Part shown: positions 58,322-64,000 of the stretch, piece after piece | How the letters are laid out: the number at the start of each line of letters is the position of its first letter | Position numbering within the stretch: the first letter of the stretch is position 1 | Assembly (NCBI RefSeq): GCF_015291625.1 | Contig: NZ_CP030047.1 | Coordinates: forward strand, 7,378,001-7,442,000 | Length of the DNA: 64,000 nucleotides | From: Bradyrhizobium sp. CCBAU 53421 | GTDB lineage: Bacteria > Pseudomonadota > Alphaproteobacteria > Rhizobiales > Xanthobacteraceae | Direction: 5' to 3' | Translations under genes and position numbers: made by a program | The notes under the pieces: generated by a model | Databases searched by the model: none | Seen by the model: the letters and a program-made list of their open reading frames with translations, nothing else | What the model was told of the DNA's origin: nothing

Positions 58322-59496
58322 TGGTGCCTCATATCATCTCGCGCGGATGAGACGTAAAGCCTGCGGCATCGTCGTCCCATCGCCGTGGTCAATTCGTCGC
58401 TCAGCATTTTCGCGGCCAACGCCATATCCCCGACGGTCTGCTCGGGGCAGATGAGATCCACCACCGTACCGGGCGGCGTCAAACTCTCGGGCAGGTCAGT
58501 TACGTCAATGGTGATAAGGTCCATCGAAACGAAGCCGACGATAGGCGCACGACGACCATATATGAAGACATGCCCTCGATTACCCAGAGTACGCGGAAAT
58601 CCATCAGCATAACCAATCGCGGCGGTCGCGACCCGCATTTGCTTCTTTACTGTGTAGGACCTGAAGTATCCAATCGCTTCCCCATGCTCGAGTTTACGGC
58701 ATTGAATAATTTGCGTTCGCAGATGAACAACTTGCATCGGCTTGAAATCGGGATCATCGGACGCCGAGAAGCCGAAAATTCCTCCACCCGATCTTACGAG
58801 GTCAAAATGAAACTCACGTCCGGCGAACAGTCCGGCCGAATTCGATAGCGAAAGAATCGCATTCGGGAACAAATGGGAAAGTCTGCGAAACCGATTTAGT
58901 TGTTGGAGACAGATCTCGTTTCGCCACTCTGCACAGGCGAGCTGACTCATGAACAGCACGACAGGCAATTCAGACAATCCGTTTCTATTTTCGACGATTG
59001 TGCGTAATTCATCAATGGAAAACCCCAATCGAGAAAGGCCAGTGTCGACATGAATTCCTGCTGGCAGCGCACGATTGCGAAGTCGGCAATGCCGAAGCCA
59101 GGCCTCCAATTGTTCCCTGCTGTTGAGGATCGGCAGCAAATTGCGCTGCTCGGCCGCCAGCTCCATGCCCGGCATAGCGCCGTAGAGCATATAGATCCTC
59201 GCGGATGATGGCAGCACCTCGCGCAAGGCAACGCCCTCCTCCACATCAGCGACGAAAAAATGCACGCAGCCGAGGGAAGCCAGGAAGGGCGCTATACGTG
59301 TCGCGCCAAGACCGTAGGCATCAGCCTTGACGACGGCGCCGCAAGCGCTGCGAGGCGCAAGCGCCTGGCACTTCCGATAGTTGGCTTCAATTGCGCTGAG
59401 ATCAACAATCATGGTCGATCTCGACGTCTCGCGAACGGCATCTACAAGTTTATGATAGGGATGGTCTTCGAGACCAATCGGCACATGTCTTCTCAT
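58318..59496 (-). CDS. Alanine racemase homologue
   Basis: 392 residues from ATG 59496, 19 bases after the flavoprotein gene. Fold-type III PLP enzyme: Lys57 in AVVKADAYGLGA, HVDTGLSRLGF, SLSNSAGLF, VRSGGGIFG, and the second catalytic Tyr296 in AIGYADGFPR. MSQLACAE replaces the usual MTHLACAD, and VGFVSMDL replaces VGRVSMDQ, so substrate preference may differ from Ala. The likely role is to epimerise an amino acid or product of the pathway rather than to serve cell-wall synthesis. The frame extends upstream but is not family-like. Confidence 0.85.
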   Translation of the reverse strand: MRRHVPIGLEDHPYHKLVDAVRETSRSTMIVDLSAIEANYRKCQALAPRSACGAVVKADAYGLGATRIAPFLASLGCVHFFVADVEEGVALREVLPSSARIYMLYGAMPGMELAAEQRNLLPILNSREQLEAWLRHCRLRNRALPAGIHVDTGLSRLGFSIDELRTIVENRNGLSELPVVLFMSQLACAEWRNEICLQQLNRFRRLSHLFPNAILSLSNSAGLFAGREFHFDLVRSGGGIFGFSASDDPDFKPMQVVHLRTQIIQCRKLEHGEAIGYFRSYTVKKQMRVATAAIGYADGFPRTLGNRGHVFIYGRRAPIVGFVSMDLITIDVTDLPESLTPPGTVVDLICPEQTVGDMALAAKMLSDELTTAMGRRCRRLYVSSARDDMRHQ

Positions 59497-59515
59497 CACG
59501 GCACGCCGACGACTA

Positions 59516-60583
59516 TCAATGGTGAGAATACAGCGATCGAATTGCCTCTTCCGCGCACGCGGGCCCAAAACGAAACCCGTTACCTGCACCGCCGCCAATG
59601 ACATACAGTCCGGCGACATCTTGAGCTGGACGAGAGAACGGGACCCCATCGTCAGAATAGCAGTCGCAGAACACACGCGCTGATACCACGGTGGGGATGT
59701 CAGGGGAAAACCATTTTGCGAGGATTGCGGTGGCGCGCGCGAGATCATCCGAACTGACGTGCAGCCCGCCGGGGTCAGCTCTCACATCCCATTCTTGCGA
59801 GGTGAAACTGAACAACCAATACCCCTCCTCAATCATAGGAACCAGGAACGCATAGTCATCGAACAAGCCGACCATTGGACAGTTCGTTGTAGGGCGCGCC
59901 GCCAAGTGAAGCGCGACGATCTTTTTGACTCGCCATCGCGGCCCCTCCGCGAAATGCGCGCGCAAGGGTGACTCTGGCAGCCATGGACCGATTGCCAGAA
60001 CGGCCCGCCTCGCCGAGAGTTCGCTATCATCGGATGTCTGAAGACGAATATGGCTCGGCCTCTGCCGTATCCGTGCAATCGATGTGCGCTCCCGTATCGA
60101 AGTCCCGACGGCCTTGAGCCGTAGGGAAAGGTCCCGAACAATGGAATTGACTGGGCAGTAAGACCCCCGATCCAGTGCCACGACCATATCGCCGGGAACC
60201 ACAAATTGCGGCAGTGATAAAAGTCTCTCCCTGAGCGCGAAAGAAGTCGATGGGGCGGTACCGACCACACAGCTCGTTCGCGTGAGTTCTTCCGGATCAC
60301 GCGTCAACCAAAATACGTCGCAGTCTCGGCCGCCGGGCCATTGCCCATGGGGATAGATCTCTCGCCAAATCCTTGACCCACGATTGAGGAGGCTTCTTTC
60401 CTTTTCATTACGACCGATGTTGATCTGGATTCCGGGGGCAAACCCACTGGCACCTGCCCCCACGGTCTCTCGATCGAAGATGACGATTCTATCCCGCGGC
60501 CGGCTGTTCGCTGCAATGAAGGCGGCACTCAGGCCCATGACGCCGGCGCCAATGACCGCCAAGTCGTAAATGCTGTCGGTCAT
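59516..60583 (-). CDS. FAD-dependent glycine/D-amino acid oxidase-like enzyme
   Basis: 355 residues from ATG 60583, which overlaps the cupin stop (ATGA). LAVIGAGVMGLSAAFIAANS is the FAD fold; ETVGAGASGFAPGIQINIG, RAVLAIGPWLPESPL and the C-terminal GLYVIGGGAGNGFRFGPACA are DAO-superfamily marks. In s56-p1 the homologous Spb39 cuts the hydrazine-linked Lys-Gly intermediate to release hydrazinoacetate. The same role is inferred here from the gene set. Confidence 0.82.
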   Translation of the reverse strand: MTDSIYDLAVIGAGVMGLSAAFIAANSRPRDRIVIFDRETVGAGASGFAPGIQINIGRNEKERSLLNRGSRIWREIYPHGQWPGGRDCDVFWLTRDPEELTRTSCVVGTAPSTSFALRERLLSLPQFVVPGDMVVALDRGSYCPVNSIVRDLSLRLKAVGTSIRERTSIARIRQRPSHIRLQTSDDSELSARRAVLAIGPWLPESPLRAHFAEGPRWRVKKIVALHLAARPTTNCPMVGLFDDYAFLVPMIEEGYWLFSFTSQEWDVRADPGGLHVSSDDLARATAILAKWFSPDIPTVVSARVFCDCYSDDGVPFSRPAQDVAGLYVIGGGAGNGFRFGPACAEEAIRSLYSHH

Positions 60584-60921
60584 CGAGCTCCCTCCCAAGC
60601 GATAGACAAAGCGCACAGAATTTCGCTGCCGCGATTTTCCAAATAATGAGTTCGATGTGGCTGCAGAAACACCAGATCGCCTGCCTTGATGGCCAACTCT
60701 CCATCGTCAGTTATCACCCGACCTTGGCCGCTCGTGATGCGCCAGATCTCGCAGGAAGAATGAGAATGAGGCGTCGACACAGCGAACGGATCCAGCCGAA
60801 ATTCGATGAGCTCGACGGGACAAGGGGTCCCGGACTCGCCGATTTCTTCAACGTGCTGCAAGACTACACCGGGGCTATAGACCGTCCTGTCGCCCAGCGC
60901 CATCAACTGTGCATTCTTCAT
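60580..60921 (-). CDS. Stand-alone cupin, possible half of a hydrazine synthetase
   Basis: 113 residues. Cupin motif 1 is TPHSHSSCEIW with His52, His54 and Glu58; motif 2 has PHRTHYLEN with His92. A single metal-binding domain. In actinobacterial N-N enzymes (Spb40, PyrN) a cupin is fused to a MetRS-like domain; here it is separate but in the same operon. The expected role is rearrangement of an O-glycyl-N-hydroxylysine ester into the N-N bond. Confidence 0.82.
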   Translation of the reverse strand: MKNAQLMALGDRTVYSPGVVLQHVEEIGESGTPCPVELIEFRLDPFAVSTPHSHSSCEIWRITSGQGRVITDDGELAIKAGDLVFLQPHRTHYLENRGSEILCALSIAWEGAR

Positions 60922-60970
60922 TGTATACTCCGAACCACTACCCCGTGTTCGTGGCAGACTTGTTCGCCGG

Positions 60971-62308
60971 TCAGCAGGAGCCCTCGTAGCTAATGCTACT
61001 CCACTCGATGACGCCTGTTCCCGGCCCGCAATCGTAGGCTACGCGGCCGATGATCGAATTGAGGATCAGCGAAGCGCGCCAAGGAACCAGGCTTAGATTT
61101 GTATCAGCGATGCCATGTTGAAGGCGTGCGCCATTCTGGACGTACAAGCGGCACTTTCCGGGACCGTCAAAACGAGCCGAGAACTCTTTGTCGACCACGA
61201 TCTCCTGAGAGCCACCTGGGGCATTCAGGACCTTGAGCCGTCCTGCGATCGGTTCCAGGAACGATGGGATTTCGGTGCGGTAGCCTGTGGCCAAGACGAC
61301 AATGTCTGCGACATGTTGTGAACAAGTTCCTGTCTTCCGCTGACGCAAATCCAAGCGAAAGGGAGACATGCCGCGCAAGTCCTCTGCCGTGGTATCCACG
61401 TATATCTTTACGTGGGCCGGGTAGGACCGTCTATGAACTTCGCGGTCGTACAGCGCATTGTAGATAGCGCGCAGCGTCGAGCAGTTCACGCCATCGCTCG
61501 CCAACGATTGTCGCTCAAGAATTTGCTTCCGGGCGGCTTCACTCTGGTAAAAAAACCAATCACCATGTTGCGGAAAGAACCATTCATTGACGAAAGGACT
61601 GTCTTCGAGCGCGAATATGCTTGCGCGGCGCGTCACCCAGGTCAGGGTTCCCAATGGACCGCATGCACCACCGAGGAGATGAAGGAAGATTTCAGCCCCG
61701 CTTTGGCCGCCACCTACGACCACGACACGCTTGCCGGAAAACTCACGTCGCCGCAGGAGAAGGGTACTCCCGTGAAACACCTCGTTTGGCGGCGCATTCC
61801 TGCCCCACTCAGGAACAGACGGTACCCTGCCCACACCAAGCACAATCGTACCGGTTTGGTAACTGCGGCAATTCGTTGTGATATTGAAGGCTTCACCGCG
61901 CAGTTCGACTGCGCTCACGTGCTCGCCGAATTGAATGTTCGCCAGCTTCGCCGCAGCCCAACGCAAATAGTCCTCAAACTCACTACGAGTAACAGAGGCC
62001 AGTCCCCGAACAATAGCTTGATAAAGTCGCTTCTTATCATGCAAGTAGGCGAGGAAACTGTATGCACTCGTCGGATCGGCCGGTGTGACCAAGTCCTTTA
62101 GCGGGCTGGTTTGCATGACGGCACCTGCCAAAAGCAGACCGGGATGCCACTTTACCTTCTCTAAGCTTTCAAGGACGTTCAACGAAATGTCCAGAATTGG
62201 AGCCGCGAGCGCTGCCAGACTCAGATTAGCCGGCCCCGCACCGATCGCGATGACGTTGTAGCTGTCGGCGTGTTTCAGCATCCCATGATCCCACAAGGAG
62301 CCAGTCAA
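60971..62308 (-). CDS. Lysine/ornithine N-monooxygenase
   Basis: 445 residues. FAD site YNVIAIGAGPANLSLAALA (18-36), NADPH site VVVVGGGQSGAEIFLHLL (about 195-212) and the ATGYRTEIP substrate motif; this is the SidA/IucD/PvdA family. It would make N6-hydroxylysine or N5-hydroxyornithine. No siderophore synthetase is in view, while a MetRS-like protein and cupin are, which favours N-N bond formation over siderophore. ATG overlaps the MFS stop. Confidence 0.9.
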   Translation of the reverse strand: MTGSLWDHGMLKHADSYNVIAIGAGPANLSLAALAAPILDISLNVLESLEKVKWHPGLLLAGAVMQTSPLKDLVTPADPTSAYSFLAYLHDKKRLYQAIVRGLASVTRSEFEDYLRWAAAKLANIQFGEHVSAVELRGEAFNITTNCRSYQTGTIVLGVGRVPSVPEWGRNAPPNEVFHGSTLLLRRREFSGKRVVVVGGGQSGAEIFLHLLGGACGPLGTLTWVTRRASIFALEDSPFVNEWFFPQHGDWFFYQSEAARKQILERQSLASDGVNCSTLRAIYNALYDREVHRRSYPAHVKIYVDTTAEDLRGMSPFRLDLRQRKTGTCSQHVADIVVLATGYRTEIPSFLEPIAGRLKVLNAPGGSQEIVVDKEFSARFDGPGKCRLYVQNGARLQHGIADTNLSLVPWRASLILNSIIGRVAYDCGPGTGVIEWSSISYEGSC

Positions 62309-63519
62309 TGTTCTCGGCTGCCCGAGAACACTTGAGTTACAAGAAGAACTGCATTCCCGACGATAAGTATCATCATGCTTATCAGCAGATTATCGACGCT
62401 GCCGAACTTCACGATTTGCCCTGCGATGTATGGAAATCCGAATAGGCCAATGAAGTAGGAGAGCGTGAAGACTTGAGACGCAATTGCCAACGATGTCCCA
62501 TCCGTTTCAGCAATGTACACGACCATACTGTTCAGGGTCGAATAGCTGAGACCGTATCCCAGCGCGAACATCATCGTTCCGAAGATGTAGTTCGCCGTAC
62601 TGCCTACATTCACGAAAAGAATGAATAGCCCCGCGATAGTGCATATGATGAGAACCGCGGCTACGCGTTCAAGGCGAAATCTTCCAATTACCGGCGCCAC
62701 AGCAAACCGCATGAAGACGGCTGTCAGCGTGAAAACCAGAAAGAATGTGTCGGCAGACTGCGATCGCGATGCAGCGTAGAGCGTTTGGAACGTAAAAAGA
62801 CCGGCGAAAACGCATCCCCCAAGGCCGATCATGATGATCGGATATCGCGTGTTCGATTCGAACGCTTTTAGCACGCCCTCCAGGGTGAGACGTATGGTTG
62901 GCAATTTGGTCTGAGGAGCTTGCGCCAACCCCCTACCGGCGAATTCCAAGAACGTCGCGCCAACGAGACATGCAGCCGCAAATAGGGCGTACACCGCAAT
63001 GTAGGATCCCGCAGTCACCGCGACGGTGTGCGCGAGAGGAGAAGCAAGTCCGATACCCAGCATTTGCGACCCGGATAGCAAGGTAAGATACTTGATGCGG
63101 GCTTCGGCCCGCACGTGGCCAAGGACTTGAAGAGGCGCCAGCATATAGAAGCCGGACCACCCAATGCCGAGAAAAAGTCCTCCGACGTAGGCGAAGAGCG
63201 TTAAAGTTGACGCTAATGCGAAACACATCATCGCGCCCGCCATCATCACTGCGGCTACGGTGATAGTTCGCATTAAGCCAAGCGAATCCGCGATCCGGCT
63301 GACCATTAGCGAACACAGTATCGTTGCGATCGTACCGGTCGAGATAACGGCTCCGGCGGTCGTGGCGCTTTGTTGAATGGACCGCAGAGCGTCCACGAGA
63401 AAGAAGCTCGAACCATAGGACGCCGCCAAGCTGATACTACCAAGCATAAAAGGAATGGACACTTCTAACGGGATCGCACTGGGCAGTTTCTCGGCAGGAA
63501 CGATGTTCGCGACTGTCAT
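62305..63519 (-). CDS. MFS transporter
   Basis: 404 residues with about 12 membrane helices, start ATG 63519 overlapping the stop of the MetRS-like gene (ATGA). Typical MFS loops: VSRIADSLGLMRTI and GRFRLERVA. Likely exports the operon product or gives self-protection. No family-specific substrate motif is visible. Confidence 0.85.
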   Translation of the reverse strand: MTVANIVPAEKLPSAIPLEVSIPFMLGSISLAASYGSSFFLVDALRSIQQSATTAGAVISTGTIATILCSLMVSRIADSLGLMRTITVAAVMMAGAMMCFALASTLTLFAYVGGLFLGIGWSGFYMLAPLQVLGHVRAEARIKYLTLLSGSQMLGIGLASPLAHTVAVTAGSYIAVYALFAAACLVGATFLEFAGRGLAQAPQTKLPTIRLTLEGVLKAFESNTRYPIIMIGLGGCVFAGLFTFQTLYAASRSQSADTFFLVFTLTAVFMRFAVAPVIGRFRLERVAAVLIICTIAGLFILFVNVGSTANYIFGTMMFALGYGLSYSTLNSMVVYIAETDGTSLAIASQVFTLSYFIGLFGFPYIAGQIVKFGSVDNLLISMMILIVGNAVLLVTQVFSGSREH

Positions 63520-64000
63520 GCTGCAATCTTTCCCGGAAGGCATCGTTCAATATCTGAGACCGCCAACCTGCGTCCATCGATCTTCGGTGCCCCTCCATTT
63601 CGGTGAGGTGAAGGCGTCGAAGCGCGTGCGGCAACTGGATGGCCGCTATGACCGAGCCAGCGCCATAAGGCTTCTGTTATCTTGGGCATCAGCGGCCAGG
63701 CCAATATACTGAATCCCATAAGCCAGGCGTAAGCGGTCTTATGGTCCGGCGAACCATCAAGATGATCAACCCATTCGATAAGCGGCCGCGACGATTGCGA
63801 TACCCGCAGACGGTCGAGCGAAAGCGCGGCGCACTGCTTTTCGTAGAGTCGATCCAACGTAACCATCATCGCACTATCAACGTGACATCCAGCGAGAGAA
63901 GGCATCGAGTTTAGGGACTCCGTGCAGCGGTCGATTGCCGCAGATATCTTGTCGAGAACCGCGTTGTAACGATCGACCAAGCGCCCTGGCACCAAGTCGG
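63516..64000 (-). CDS. Methionyl-tRNA-synthetase-like protein (C-terminal part, runs off the edge)
   Basis: 161 codons visible. VPGRLVDRYNAVLDKISAAI and MGFSILAWPLMPKITEALWR, WLGHSG are the helical anticodon-binding-like domain of class I MetRS (compare LLAPFMPxTAEKIWExLG). The end KIDGRRLAVSDIERCLPGKI is not a standard MetRS tail. The catalytic HIGH and KMSKS motifs would lie outside the window. Linked in one operon with an N-hydroxylase and a cupin, it is best read as a hydrazine-synthetase MetRS-like component that activates glycine, not a housekeeping enzyme. Confidence 0.72.
   Translation of the reverse strand, partial: DLVPGRLVDRYNAVLDKISAAIDRCTESLNSMPSLAGCHVDSAMMVTLDRLYEKQCAALSLDRLRVSQSSRPLIEWVDHLDGSPDHKTAYAWLMGFSILAWPLMPKITEALWRWLGHSGHPVAARASTPSPHRNGGAPKIDGRRLAVSDIERCLPGKIAA

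Overview
The window reads as part of a Bradyrhizobium-type symbiosis island. The evidence is a partial rtxA (rhizobitoxine synthase fusion), a likely nopP type III effector, a complete fixNOQP-fixGHIS set with fixLJ, fixK and hemN, a NifA/sigma-54-type promoter in front of groESL, many insertion-sequence (IS) scars and broken genes, and numerous small proteins of the kind common in Bradyrhizobium. No tRNA, rRNA or CRISPR array was seen.

Layout. 1-1550: 5' part of rtxA (minus). 2469-4213: a complete IS with long imperfect terminal repeats. 4749-9513: a small protein, then cysNC, cysD and a PAPS-type sulfotransferase (all minus), a sulfate activation and transfer unit. 10380-12282: a MarR regulator and small proteins. 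12792-30494: a microaerobic respiration block. It holds fixSIHGPQON and a DUF6455 gene (minus), small genes, fixL-fixJ, a universal stress protein, fixK, a hemerythrin and hemN. Four FixK-type boxes of the form TTGA-N6-(T/G)CAA lie 48-64 bp upstream of the DUF6455-fixNOQPGHIS unit, two small genes and hemN, so the sensor, the regulator and likely targets sit together. FixL is of the four-membrane-segment type.

30700-34302: IS and hipA remnants around the likely nopP gene. 34383-37220: a candidate structured sRNA, then metE behind a cobalamin riboswitch. 37693-46506: secreted and small proteins, a decayed Wadjet jetAB-like locus, a vapBC pair with a substituted catalytic residue, a nuclease and carbonic anhydrase pair, and bioF and Crp/Fnr remnants. 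A second copy of the sRNA lies at 47127-47261. 47751-51522: a fully decayed four-gene cluster (FAD oxidoreductase, sulfotransferase, MFS exporter, condensation-domain acyltransferase). 52503-55759: an FkbM methyltransferase and groES-groEL.

57593-64000 (minus, running off the right edge) is the most interesting locus. It is a tightly coupled operon for a methionyl-tRNA-synthetase-like protein, an MFS exporter, a lysine/ornithine N-hydroxylase, a stand-alone cupin, a glycine/D-amino-acid-oxidase-like flavoprotein, an alanine racemase homologue and a putative methyltransferase. The N-hydroxylase, cupin, MetRS-like protein and FAD oxidase together match the known hydrazine (N-N bond) forming machinery of actinobacterial pathways such as s56-p1 and pyrazofurin. 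Here the cupin and MetRS-like parts are separate genes. I infer an undescribed N-N-bond natural product pathway in a symbiont.
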